This document shows positions 37,634 through 46,518 of a DNA stretch of 64,000 nucleotides, piece after piece (positions within the stretch are counted from its first letter, which is position 1; every line of letters starts with the position of its first letter). Both the position numbers and the translations under genes were made by a program. The stretch is from an uncultured Dysgonomonas sp. GTDB taxonomy: Bacteria > Bacteroidota > Bacteroidia > Bacteroidales > Dysgonomonadaceae. The stretch covers positions 62,001-126,000 of the forward strand of contig NZ_CAKUOF010000001.1 in the NCBI RefSeq assembly GCF_934668725.1. The letters are read 5' to 3'. Under the pieces are notes generated by a model. The model was not told where the DNA came from. It did not search any database and was given only the letters and a program-made list of their open reading frames with translations.

Positions 37634-38992
37634 ATGATGTCAAAGAAGATACTTTTAAGTGAAAATGAGATTCCAAAACAATGGTATAATATTGTAGCAG
37701 ATATGGTAAACAAGCCTTTACCACCATTGAACCCTGCTACAAAAGAGGTACTTAACGCCGAAGATTTAGAACCTATATTTGCCAAAGAACTTATTGAACA
37801 GGAAATGTCTCAAGAAAAATGGATCGATATTCCGGAAGAAGTAAGAGAACTATATAAAATATGGAGACCAACTCCACTGGTGAGAGCAACAGGATTAGAA
37901 AAGGCTTTAGGTACGCCTGCTCATATTTATTTCAAGAACGAAAGTGTGAGCCCTATCGGATCTCATAAATTAAATTCGGCATTGCCTCAGGCATATTATA
38001 ATAAGAAACAAGGGATCAAGCGTTTGACAACCGAAACGGGAGCCGGACAATGGGGAGCAGCATTAAGTTTTGCCTCGAGTGTATTCGGTCTGGATTTGGA
38101 AGTATATATGGTAAAAGTGAGCTATGAGCAAAAGCCATACAGACGAATGATGATGCAAACATGGGGTGCTAATGTAATAGCTTCGCCAAGTAATAAAACC
38201 GAATCAGGAAGAAGTGTACTAGCTAAAGATCCTAATAATTCGGGAAGTTTAGGTATTGCTATTTCGGAAGCGGTAGAAATGGCGGCCAAAGATCCCGATA
38301 CCCGATATACCTTAGGTAGTGTTTTGAATCATGTTTCACTACATCAAACAGTAATCGGTCTAGAGAGCGAAAAGCAAATGGAAATTGCCGGAGAATATCC
38401 AGATATAGTTGTCGGATGTTTTGGTGGCGGTTCTAACTTTTCGGGAATAGCTTTTCCTTTTCTGCGTCACAAAATACTTGATGGAAAAGGTATTCGTATC
38501 ATTGCTGCTGAGCCGGCCTCATGTCCTAAATTATCGAGAGGTAAATTTGAATACGATTTTGGAGATTCGGTAGGGTTAACTCCATTATTGCCTATGTATA
38601 CACTCGGCCATGACTTTCAACCGGCTGATATACATGCTGGAGGATTGAGATATCATGGAGCAGGAACTATTGTGAGTCAATTACGTAAAGACGGATTAAT
38701 AGAAGTTCAGGATATTCCTCAATTGGAAACATTCGAAGCCGGTAAACTATTCGCAAATACAGAGGGAATTATTCCTGCACCCGAATCGACACACGCTATT
38801 GCGACCGTAATACGTGAGGCTTTGAAAGCTAAAGAGGAAGGTATACAAAAAAACATACTATTCTGTTTGTCTGGACATGGTTTAATCGATATGACAGCTT
38901 ACGATCAGTATTTAACAGGAAATATGTCGAACTATAAGCTGACAGATGAAGAAATCAGTAAAACGACAGACACATTAGAAAAATTAGTCTAA
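37634..38992 (+). CDS. trpB2: TrpB2-type tryptophan synthase beta chain
   Basis: 452 residues, longer than TrpB1. It has the TrpB2-specific N-terminal extension and features such as WRPTPLVRATGLEKAL, the PLP lysine in SPIGSHKLNSALPQ, the ETGAGQWG motif and GCFGGGSNFSGI. TrpB2 enzymes make tryptophan from indole and serine without firm TrpA binding; some use O-phosphoserine. The start could be either of two adjacent ATGs (37634 or 37637). Its place between trpG and trpD, in an operon that already has trpB1, is unusual and suggests indole rescue. Confidence 0.93.
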   Translation: MMSKKILLSENEIPKQWYNIVADMVNKPLPPLNPATKEVLNAEDLEPIFAKELIEQEMSQEKWIDIPEEVRELYKIWRPTPLVRATGLEKALGTPAHIYFKNESVSPIGSHKLNSALPQAYYNKKQGIKRLTTETGAGQWGAALSFASSVFGLDLEVYMVKVSYEQKPYRRMMMQTWGANVIASPSNKTESGRSVLAKDPNNSGSLGIAISEAVEMAAKDPDTRYTLGSVLNHVSLHQTVIGLESEKQMEIAGEYPDIVVGCFGGGSNFSGIAFPFLRHKILDGKGIRIIAAEPASCPKLSRGKFEYDFGDSVGLTPLLPMYTLGHDFQPADIHAGGLRYHGAGTIVSQLRKDGLIEVQDIPQLETFEAGKLFANTEGIIPAPESTHAIATVIREALKAKEEGIQKNILFCLSGHGLIDMTAYDQYLTGNMSNYKLTDEEISKTTDTLEKLV

Positions 38993-38997
38993 AAACG

Positions 38998-39996
38998 ATG
39001 AAACAAGTATTAAATAGATTATTCAACCACCAACAGTTGAGTCGTGTAGAATCGAAAGATATACTGACCCGCATATCAAACGGTGAATACAACCACTCTC
39101 AGATCGCTGCCTTTATTAGTGTTTATCTGATGCGCAGTATCAGTATAGATGAGTTCCTTGGTTTTACCGATGCACTGCTCGAATTGTGTGCGGATGTAAC
39201 TCCTCTAGCGGCTTACAATCCGGTAGATATTGTAGGTACAGGAGGTGATAATAAGAACACATTCAATATATCAACCTTGTCATGTTTTACTGTGGCAGCA
39301 GCAGGATATAAGGTAGCTAAACACGGTAATTATGGGGCAACGTCGGTTAGTGGTGCTTCAACCGTAATGGAACAGCACGGTGTGAAGTTTACAGCAGATG
39401 TAAGTAAGTTAGAGAAATCATTAGCAGAAATAAATATCGCCTATTTACATGCTCCTTTATTCAACAATGCATTGAAAGAAGTTGCTCCTGTACGTAAGGC
39501 TTTAGGGGTACGTACTTTCTTTAATATGTTAGGGCCTGTAGCTAATCCGATTCGTCCCAAAAGAAGCGTGTTAGGGGTATTCAATCTTAAAATGGCTCGT
39601 ATGTATTATTATATGTATCAACAGACTGATGTCGATTATGCAATTGTACATGGGTTGGACGGTTACGATGAAATATCTTTAACGGGCGATTTTAAAGTAA
39701 TAAACAGACATTCTGAAAGTATTTATTCACCGGAATTATTGGGATTTGAAAGATGTTCGGAACTTGATCTGGATGGAGGAAAGACTCCCGAAGATGCATC
39801 AGATATTTTTGATAATGTAATCAATAATACAGCAACAAAAGCACAGAAGAATGCCGTAATTGCCAATTCGGCAATAGCTATTCAAACGATTGACCCGACA
39901 CTTTCTATTGAAGAATGTATTGCACAAGCTACAGAAGCCATAGAAAGTGGTAGATTAAAATCTACCTTTAAACGATTCTTAGAGCTAAACAGTTAA
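38998..39996 (+). CDS. trpD: Anthranilate phosphoribosyltransferase
   Basis: 332 residues. Family motifs include DIVGTGGDNKNTFNIST (the PRPP-binding GTGGD loop near residue 80), KHGNYGATSVSGAST and RTFFNMLGPVANP. It transfers phosphoribose from PRPP to anthranilate. It starts 5 bases after trpB2. Confidence 0.97.
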   Translation: MKQVLNRLFNHQQLSRVESKDILTRISNGEYNHSQIAAFISVYLMRSISIDEFLGFTDALLELCADVTPLAAYNPVDIVGTGGDNKNTFNISTLSCFTVAAAGYKVAKHGNYGATSVSGASTVMEQHGVKFTADVSKLEKSLAEINIAYLHAPLFNNALKEVAPVRKALGVRTFFNMLGPVANPIRPKRSVLGVFNLKMARMYYYMYQQTDVDYAIVHGLDGYDEISLTGDFKVINRHSESIYSPELLGFERCSELDLDGGKTPEDASDIFDNVINNTATKAQKNAVIANSAIAIQTIDPTLSIEECIAQATEAIESGRLKSTFKRFLELNS

Positions 39997-40015
39997 TCGG
40001 ATAAAACGTCTCAAT

Positions 40016-40315
40016 ATGAAAGTAATTACTTGCCAATCTTTAGATGAGGTTCGTACAAATATTGATCGTGTTGATCAAGAGCTGATTCGACTGATCTCAG
40101 AAAGAAGTACCTTTGTTGATCAGGCCGTACAATTTAAGAAAACGGAATCGGAAGTTGAAGCCCCTAAACGGGTAGAGCAAGTAATAACTAAAGTTAGAGG
40201 TTTAGCTCAAAAAGAAAATCTCAATCCTGATATTGCAGAATCTATTTATAGAGCGATGATTACAGCATTTATTCAGCAAGAAAAATCTAAATTAAAAGAA
40301 TTAGAAGATGAGTAA
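40016..40315 (+). CDS. AroQ-type chorismate mutase domain protein
   Basis: 99 residues, one AroQ/type II chorismate mutase helix bundle. The pattern DEVRTNIDRVDQELIRLISER followed by VDQAVQFKKT and, later, EAPKRVEQV matches the family and its PchB-like branch. It would convert chorismate to prephenate, which draws the precursor towards Phe and Tyr rather than Trp. It lies inside the trp operon, 19 bases after trpD, and its end overlaps the methyltransferase gene by 8 bases. An isochorismate pyruvate-lyase side activity is possible. Confidence 0.85.
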   Translation: MKVITCQSLDEVRTNIDRVDQELIRLISERSTFVDQAVQFKKTESEVEAPKRVEQVITKVRGLAQKENLNPDIAESIYRAMITAFIQQEKSKLKELEDE

Positions 40316-41099
40316 TTATATAGAAATAAATAAGAATGCTTGGAATTTAAAGACAGAGATACATATACAATCTGATTTTTATGAAAACGAAGCTTTCTTG
40401 AATGGAAAAAACTCATTAAAGGATATCGAATTAAGTTTACTTGGCGATATTAAAGGAAAATCGATATTACATCTTCAATGCCATTTCGGTCAGGATAGTA
40501 TCTCACTTAGTCGAATGGGAGCTAAGGTTACAGGTATTGATTTATCGGATAAAGCGATTGAGAAAGCTAAAGAATTTGCACAGCAAGCAAATGTAGATAC
40601 TCAATTTATCTGTTGTAATATTTTTGATCTGCCTAATCATTTAGATAAACAATACGATATTGTTTTTACTAGTTATGGTACTATTGGTTGGCTTCCCGAT
40701 TTAGATAAATGGGCGGCAATTGTATCAAAATATCTTAAGTCCGGAGGCAAATTTATTTTTGTTGAATTTCATCCTTTTATTTGGATGTTTGATAATGATT
40801 TTAAAAAGATTGACTATAATTATTTTAATTCGGGAGAGATTGTAGAAGTAAACGAAGGTTCTTATGCGGATAGAAATGCAAACATCAAATATTCCACAGT
40901 TAACTGGAACCATAGTACAAGTGAGGTTTTAAATAGTTTGATTAAGCATAATATTGAAATCAATTCATTTGATGAGTATAATTACTCACCCTATAATTGC
41001 TTTGATCATACAATTAAAATTGATGTAGATAAGTATCAGATTGACGTGTTAGGAGATAAAGTGCCTATGACTTTTTCTATTGTTGGAACTAAGAAATAA
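40308..41099 (+). CDS. Class I SAM-dependent methyltransferase in the trp operon
   Basis: 263 residues with a Rossmann-type methyltransferase domain (about 40-150). Motif I is SILHLQCHFGQDSISLSRMGA, followed by the acidic VTGIDLSDKAIEKA, a CNIFDLPN region and the post-II YDIVFTSYGTIGWL. The substrate is not known. The start overlaps the chorismate mutase stop by 8 bases and trpC follows after 14 bases, so it must be co-expressed with tryptophan synthesis. A link to aromatic or indole compounds is only an inference. Confidence 0.85.
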   Translation: MSNYIEINKNAWNLKTEIHIQSDFYENEAFLNGKNSLKDIELSLLGDIKGKSILHLQCHFGQDSISLSRMGAKVTGIDLSDKAIEKAKEFAQQANVDTQFICCNIFDLPNHLDKQYDIVFTSYGTIGWLPDLDKWAAIVSKYLKSGGKFIFVEFHPFIWMFDNDFKKIDYNYFNSGEIVEVNEGSYADRNANIKYSTVNWNHSTSEVLNSLIKHNIEINSFDEYNYSPYNCFDHTIKIDVDKYQIDVLGDKVPMTFSIVGTKK

Positions 41100-41113
41100 A
41101 TGAGATTAAGATT

Positions 41114-41899
41114 ATGACTAATATTTTAGATAAAATTGTTGCTAATAAACGTATTGAGGTAGAGCAGCAAAAGAAAGAAGTTAGTATAGACCAATTGCTT
41201 AAGCAAATAGCGAATGTTGATCGTAAGCAGGGATTATTTAAGCAATCTCTTATAAATTCTTCGACAGGAATAATTGCCGAATTTAAAAGACGCTCACCTT
41301 CTCGTGGTTGGATTTTCGAAAATGCAAAAATAGAAGAAGTAGTTCCTCTGTACTCAAATGGAGGTGCAAGTGCAATTTCCGTCCTTACCGATACAGAATT
41401 CTTTGGAGGTACTTTTGCTGATCTTACTTTGGCTAGTTCCTTAACTCAGACTCCTCTGCTTCGCAAAGATTTTATGGTAGATGAATATCAGTTTTATCAG
41501 GCTGCTGCAATGGGAGCCAGTGCCGTATTATTGATTGCGTCGTCGCTTACTATTCAAGAAACTAAGCAATTTGCTAGAAAAGCAAAAGAACTGGGCTTAG
41601 ATGTTTTGCTTGAGGTTCATAATGAAATAGAGCTCGGGCACATCAATGAATATGTAGATGTTGTGGGCGTAAATAACCGTAATCTGGGAACATTTGTTAC
41701 AGATATACAGGCTTCATTTGATCTAGTTGATAAAATACCTGATGAATTTGTAAAGATATCAGAAAGTGGTATTTCCTCACCTCAAACAGTAATTGATCTT
41801 CGACAAGTAGGATATAGAGGCTTTTTGATGGGTGAAAATTTCATGAAGACTAATAATCCAGGTGAAGCTTTAGCCAATTTCATTCAAGAGTTGTCATGA
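41114..41899 (+). CDS. trpC: Indole-3-glycerol-phosphate synthase
   Basis: 261 residues, (beta/alpha)8 barrel. Family motifs: IIAEFKRRSPSRGWI (catalytic Lys and substrate loop), ISVLTDTEFFGGTFADL, LLRKDFMVDEYQ, VVGVNNRNLGTF and ISESGISSP. It closes the indole ring from carboxyphenylamino-deoxyribulose phosphate. It overlaps trpF by 4 bases. Confidence 0.97.
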   Translation: MTNILDKIVANKRIEVEQQKKEVSIDQLLKQIANVDRKQGLFKQSLINSSTGIIAEFKRRSPSRGWIFENAKIEEVVPLYSNGGASAISVLTDTEFFGGTFADLTLASSLTQTPLLRKDFMVDEYQFYQAAAMGASAVLLIASSLTIQETKQFARKAKELGLDVLLEVHNEIELGHINEYVDVVGVNNRNLGTFVTDIQASFDLVDKIPDEFVKISESGISSPQTVIDLRQVGYRGFLMGENFMKTNNPGEALANFIQELS

Positions 41900-42525
41900 A
41901 GATTAAAGTTTGCGGGATGAAAAATCCTGAGAATATTCAGGCTTTAGCTCAATTGCCTATTGATTATATGGGGTTGATATTTTATCCAAAATCGCCTCGA
42001 TATATTCAAGGGTTGAAATCTTCGCTATTGGATATTTTACCCGATACCATAAGTAGGCTAGGTGTCTTCGTGAATGAAGACATAGAATCTCTATTAAAGC
42101 AGGTTGATAAGTATAAACTATCAGTGATACAATTACATGGGAGTGAGTCTTTAGAGTATTGTTCAAGAATAAAAGATAAGTATTCAAACCTTATTATAAT
42201 TAAAGCTTTTAATGTTTCTGAACCTGCTGATTTCTCTAAAATGGATCAATATGAAGATGTTTGCGACTACTTCCTTTTTGATACAAAAACGTCTCAGCAT
42301 GGAGGTTCTGGCTTAAAATTTGATTGGAATATTCTGAATGAATATATAGGAAATACTCCCTTCTTTTTAAGTGGAGGTATTTCAGCAGAAGATGTAGAAG
42401 CTATCCGGAAAATATCTCATCCTAAATTATATGCTCTGGATCTGAATAGTAAATTCGAATTAGAACCGGGCTTGAAAAATATAAAACTATTAGAACAATT
42501 TATAAATCAATTGAAAAATGAATAG
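41896..42525 (+). CDS. trpF: Phosphoribosylanthranilate isomerase
   Basis: 209 residues. The catalytic Cys is in KVCGMKNPENI, and the catalytic Asp/phosphate region is in FLFDTKTSQHGGSGLKFDW; FFLSGGISAEDV and ALDLNSKFE complete the barrel. Coupled to trpC and trpA by short overlaps (4 and 8 bases). Confidence 0.96.
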   Translation: MKIKVCGMKNPENIQALAQLPIDYMGLIFYPKSPRYIQGLKSSLLDILPDTISRLGVFVNEDIESLLKQVDKYKLSVIQLHGSESLEYCSRIKDKYSNLIIIKAFNVSEPADFSKMDQYEDVCDYFLFDTKTSQHGGSGLKFDWNILNEYIGNTPFFLSGGISAEDVEAIRKISHPKLYALDLNSKFELEPGLKNIKLLEQFINQLKNE

Positions 42526-43291
42526 AATAAAACAACTTTTCGAAACGAAGCAAAAGGGTATACTATCTATATATTTTACAGCAGGTTTCCCTAAAATAGA
42601 TGATACTGTTGATGTCATAAAAGAGCTTGAAGCAAATGGAATAGACTTAATCGAAATAGGTATTCCCTTTTCTGATCCTATGGCTGACGGTCCTACGATA
42701 CAGGCTAGTGGCACTGTAGCTTTACGAAATGGCATGACCTTATCTAAGTTATTCGAGCAATTGAAAGATATACGCAAGGAGGTTTCTATTCCATTAATAT
42801 TGATGGGATATTTGAATCCGATTATGCAATATGGATTTGAGAATTTCTGCGAAAAATGTCAAGAAGTTGGCATCGATGGAACTATTATTCCCGATCTGCC
42901 ATTCAATGATTATATTAAAGAATACAAGCCGATTGCCGATAAATATAATGTGAAGGTAGTCATGCTAATTACTCCTGAGACTTCTGATGAACGAATTCGT
43001 TTCATAGACGAGAATACAGATGGCTTTATCTATATGGTATCATCTGCCGCAACTACAGGAGCTCAAAAAAGTTTTGATGACCAGAAACAGGCTTATTTCA
43101 AGAGAATAAATGCTATGAATCTCAGAAATCCTCGTCTGATAGGGTTCGGTATATCAAACAAAGCCACTTTAGAGGCTGCTCAGGCAAATGCCAGTGGTGC
43201 AATCATTGGTAGTAAGTTTATTACTTTGCTACAAGAGGCTAAAAATATTAAAGAAGCTGTTGCGGATTTAAAGTCAAGCTTAGACAAGTAA
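42518..43291 (+). CDS. trpA: Tryptophan synthase alpha chain
   Basis: 257 residues. Catalytic Glu in LIEIGIPFSDPMADGPTIQ and catalytic Asp in GTIIPDLPFND are visible, as is SSAATTGAQ near residue 170. It cleaves indoleglycerol phosphate to indole, normally channelled to TrpB1. Last gene of the operon. No clear terminator follows before the next promoter at 43355. Confidence 0.97.
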   Translation: MNRIKQLFETKQKGILSIYFTAGFPKIDDTVDVIKELEANGIDLIEIGIPFSDPMADGPTIQASGTVALRNGMTLSKLFEQLKDIRKEVSIPLILMGYLNPIMQYGFENFCEKCQEVGIDGTIIPDLPFNDYIKEYKPIADKYNVKVVMLITPETSDERIRFIDENTDGFIYMVSSAATTGAQKSFDDQKQAYFKRINAMNLRNPRLIGFGISNKATLEAAQANASGAIIGSKFITLLQEAKNIKEAVADLKSSLDK

Positions 43292-43354
43292 AACAGATAT
43301 TGTGTAAATAGTTTTTTCTCTTCATTTATACGTTAAACGATAAATGAAAATCTT

Positions 43355-43362
43355 TATCTTTG
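43355..43362 (+). promoter_or_regulatory. Putative -7 element of the lipoprotein gene after trpA
   Basis: TATCTTTG fits TAnnTTTG and lies 26 bases before the ATG at 43388, so the lipoprotein is probably transcribed separately from trp. Confidence 0.4.
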
Positions 43363-43387
43363 GACAGTTTTAACAAACAAAAATGGA

Positions 43388-43903
43388 ATGATTCGAAATA
43401 TACTTTTTATTCTGATTGTAAGTTTATTTACTGGTAGTAGTATCTTTTGTTCTTGTACGAAGCTTGAAGATAATGATCATACGCCTCCCACTATAGATGT
43501 ATTTCTGCCAACAGCAAATGATACCTTATACGTATATAGGGAAACAGATACAATATTTCCGATATTTAAAGCCCGATTTACAGACGATACTGCACTATCT
43601 TCTTATACTTTTAGAATAAGGCATGGAAAAGATAGTATTCGTTTAGCTCCCGGAGATACCACTGCCTATTTTTTTAGAAATTATCAGAGTGTATCTATAT
43701 TTGATAGTACCGAGGTGACTATTTCTCAAATATTTATTGTTGATTCTCTAATGGCTGTAACTGTAGATGGAAGCTCAAAAACATATCCTATATGGGAGGG
43801 GTTATACCAGTTAGATGCATCTGTTGTAGATATGCAAGGAAATGTAGCTAGATTTGATCCTATTCCTGTCTTTATAAAGTTTAGAAGTAGTAAATTAAAG
43901 TAA
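43388..43903 (+). CDS. Lipoprotein, DUF4625-like
   Basis: 171 residues. A signal peptide ends in SSIFCSC, so one of two Cys is lipidated. After the anchor comes DNDHTPPTIDVFLP and an immunoglobulin-like run of strands (FKARFTDDTALSSYTFRI; DASVVDMQGNVARF), which resembles the DUF4625 fold seen in Bacteroidetes surface lipoproteins. There are no catalytic motifs. Its end is 4 bases from the convergent ATP-grasp-like gene, with no terminator in between. Confidence 0.7.
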   Translation: MIRNILFILIVSLFTGSSIFCSCTKLEDNDHTPPTIDVFLPTANDTLYVYRETDTIFPIFKARFTDDTALSSYTFRIRHGKDSIRLAPGDTTAYFFRNYQSVSIFDSTEVTISQIFIVDSLMAVTVDGSSKTYPIWEGLYQLDASVVDMQGNVARFDPIPVFIKFRSSKLK

Positions 43904-43907
43904 TTAG

Positions 43908-45119
43908 CTATTGATTAATCAAAACGTAGGCTCTGTATTTGGTCTTTTCATTTACAGGACATAATGATAGATATCCTGATTTTATTCTTCCGTCCGAAAA
44001 TAAAACAGGATATTTCTTTTTCATCTCAATATGTCTGGTTTCCTGCTCTCCTTCAATAGAGCTAAAGTCTGTAAGAAAAGTACCTTCAGCATCTGCCTCT
44101 AAATAATTTTCACTTAACCGAAGAGCTAATAATCCCATATTGTCTCTTAGATTGATTTCGACACAAGGATGTAACTTATATTCTTCATTTTCTTTATAAA
44201 TCATCATATCGACACCTATACAACCTGAGGAAAACTTACCAAATCTGTCTTTGATAATCTTTAATAGCTGTCTTTTTACTTCTTCCAGAAGATTATCTTT
44301 AAGAAACCTGTTTAGTTTTTTTATTATATTTATTTGTGAACCAATATAATTTCCTAAATATCCTCCTTTGCTATTAGTTTCGAATAAAGAGTACCCTTCA
44401 AAACGAATATCGTTGTTTCCTAAAATAAATTCCATTGCAAAGTCTAGTTTTTTATCAAGAGCTTTCTCTATCGAAACCGTCTTTTGCTTATTAAGAATGC
44501 CTTGTAATATTTGACGTTCAGTTTGAGTTAAGCTACCTATAGGTAACCATAATAAGCCTCTACCTGAAGATGAGTATGGTGCTTTTGCTAAAAGTTGATA
44601 TTGCTTTTTCTGAACGATATTTTCGATCTCATTCATGGTTGTGTAAAAGCAGGGAATGAGATCTGATGAAATAGCTGAAACTGTATTACACAAATCAATT
44701 AGGCAGTCTTTGGCTGTTTCTCTACTTGAGAGTTCTTTTAATTCATCTTTCCATTCAGGTAATTTAAATTTTAGATGATATTTATCACCCAGTTTCTCAA
44801 AATAGTTAATAGATTGTGGAGAGATACCCCATAAATGGACTTCTTTTAAAGACCTATTCAAGTTATTTTCTGTAAATCCGTTTGCAATAGGCCGTAAATT
44901 CTCGGATAAGAATTTCTTAAACTTAAGTGGCAATTCAGATTGTAACAATACAAAATCAGTTGGCTTAGCATACCAGGCAGGTAAGTATGCTAAGTCATTT
45001 TGTAAATTTACGATATTTGAAGGTGGTGTATAATAAGGGGATGAACTTAGTATTGCACCTTCATGACCGGGATTAAAATAATATAATTGAGATTTAGACG
45101 GTAATCTATTATTTGACAT
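43908..45119 (-). CDS. Uncharacterised ATP-grasp-like protein
   Basis: 403 residues, no signal peptide. The N-terminus has the recurrent LYYFNPGHEGAI. A central LLAKAPYSSSGRGLLWLP looks like the nucleotide-binding loop of ATP-grasp enzymes (Lys, then a Ser/Gly-rich loop). Near residue 325, HPCVEINLRDNMG has the Glu-x-Asn-x-Arg pattern that binds Mg-ATP in that superfamily. The acidic FAMEFILGNNDIRFEGYS in between would match the substrate-side strands. So a carboxylate-amine or thiol ligase activity is inferred, with unknown substrate. The start overlaps proC by 11 bases. Confidence 0.7.
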   Translation of the reverse strand: MSNNRLPSKSQLYYFNPGHEGAILSSSPYYTPPSNIVNLQNDLAYLPAWYAKPTDFVLLQSELPLKFKKFLSENLRPIANGFTENNLNRSLKEVHLWGISPQSINYFEKLGDKYHLKFKLPEWKDELKELSSRETAKDCLIDLCNTVSAISSDLIPCFYTTMNEIENIVQKKQYQLLAKAPYSSSGRGLLWLPIGSLTQTERQILQGILNKQKTVSIEKALDKKLDFAMEFILGNNDIRFEGYSLFETNSKGGYLGNYIGSQINIIKKLNRFLKDNLLEEVKRQLLKIIKDRFGKFSSGCIGVDMMIYKENEEYKLHPCVEINLRDNMGLLALRLSENYLEADAEGTFLTDFSSIEGEQETRHIEMKKKYPVLFSDGRIKSGYLSLCPVNEKTKYRAYVLINQ

Positions 45120-45888
45120 AGCTGGCTTTTAACCCTTTGATAACAGCAGTTGTAAATCCTGCGTTCTCCATTTCATTTAATCCTTTAATCGTTATACCTC
45201 CAGGAGTCGTAACTTTATCTATTTCAACTTCGGGGTGACTGTTATTAGCTTCCAATAAGTTTGCTGCACCTCTTAGAGTTTGAATTACTATTTCTTTTGC
45301 TTGATCGGCTTTAAATCCCATCTCGATTCCACCTTCCATTGCAGCACGTATATATCTAAAAGCGAAGGCTATTCCACAAGATGCAAGAGAAGTTGCAGCA
45401 GCAAATAGTTTTTCATCAATTAATTCAGCTTTACCCAGTTCATTAAATATTCTTAGGATTAATTCATCTTGTTCTTTTGTCGAATTATGAGACGCTAAAA
45501 AACTCATACTTTCTTTTATCGCAATAGCGGTATTAGGCATCACCCTATATATCGCAGAATCAGGTATAATCCATTCCGAAAGTTGGTTTAATGAAATCCC
45601 GGCTGCAATAGATATAATAATTTGTTTAGAGTTAAACGATTTTGTATATTTATTTAATACCTCTTCAATCATCCAAGGTTTAATAGCTAAAACTATTATA
45701 TCAGCCTCAGATAATGATGAATAATCATTAATTACTCCATTAATATTAGTCTTCTTTACAAGAGCATCGATATTTTTTTGATTCCGATCTATAACTGTAA
45801 TATTTTGTGGGGTAAATATTGTACCAGATGATATCCCTGAAGCAATAGCTCCTCCCATATTACCACCGCCTATAATTGTTATTTTCAT
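45109..45888 (-). CDS. proC: Pyrroline-5-carboxylate reductase
   Basis: 259 residues. NADPH-binding GGGNMGGAIASGI at the N-terminus, VLAIKPWMIEEVL, and the conserved RVMPNTAIAIKESMS and TTPGGITIKGLNEME are diagnostic. It catalyses the last step of proline synthesis. It lies in the operon rluA-yigZ-proC-ATP-grasp-like gene and overlaps the last one by 11 bases. Confidence 0.95.
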   Translation of the reverse strand: MKITIIGGGNMGGAIASGISSGTIFTPQNITVIDRNQKNIDALVKKTNINGVINDYSSLSEADIIVLAIKPWMIEEVLNKYTKSFNSKQIIISIAAGISLNQLSEWIIPDSAIYRVMPNTAIAIKESMSFLASHNSTKEQDELILRIFNELGKAELIDEKLFAAATSLASCGIAFAFRYIRAAMEGGIEMGFKADQAKEIVIQTLRGAANLLEANNSHPEVEIDKVTTPGGITIKGLNEMENAGFTTAVIKGLKASYVK

Positions 45889-45912
45889 GACTAAGAGTAT
45901 TTATTAAGTTTA

Positions 45913-46512
45913 TTAATTTGTTTGAGGAAAACGTAAACTTTCCACTTTCCCTAATCTGGACATAAGCTGATCGTACAAACCCTTACGTATTCTTAATGAC
46001 ATTACGCAATCTGTATCGTATTGCTGATTTAAAATTGTAGGTTCTAAGTCCTTTACAATTTTCATTACATCATTCATAAAAGGATATTCGAACTGAAAAC
46101 TGACATCCAAATCTACAGTTTTTTCTATAATTTCGGCATTGGCTATAGCTTCAATAGCAGCCTCTTTATAGGCAACAATTAATCCGCTGGTACCCAATTT
46201 TACACCTCCAAAGTAACGAATTACAACAATGAGAATATCAGTTAATTCATTTGAGTTTATTTGTCCCAATATAGGTTTACCTGCTGTTCCCGAAGGTTCT
46301 CCATCATCGTTTGATCTAAATTCATCTCTTCCTGAACCAAGCATGTATGCCCAACAAACATGTCGGGCATCATAATATTCCTTTCGGTATTTTTCAACTT
46401 CGATTTTTACATCTTCTACAGTTTGAACAGGTATCGCAAAGGATATAAATTTACTTTTTTTCTCAGTAAATAATCCTTTGGAAATTTCTTTCACTGTTTT
46501 GAATGTATCCAT
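45913..46512 (-). CDS. YigZ/IMPACT family protein
   Basis: 199 residues. The UPF0029 N-terminal domain (about 1-115) has the signature SNDDGEPSGTAGKPIL and VVIRYFGGVKLGTSGLIVAY; the C-terminal half is the ferredoxin-like DUF1949 domain. Relatives bind nucleic acid or ribosome-associated factors, but the bacterial function is unsettled. It begins 6 bases after the pseudouridine synthase. Confidence 0.9.
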   Translation of the reverse strand: MDTFKTVKEISKGLFTEKKSKFISFAIPVQTVEDVKIEVEKYRKEYYDARHVCWAYMLGSGRDEFRSNDDGEPSGTAGKPILGQINSNELTDILIVVIRYFGGVKLGTSGLIVAYKEAAIEAIANAEIIEKTVDLDVSFQFEYPFMNDVMKIVKDLEPTILNQQYDTDCVMSLRIRKGLYDQLMSRLGKVESLRFPQTN

Positions 46513-46518
46513 TTACTC

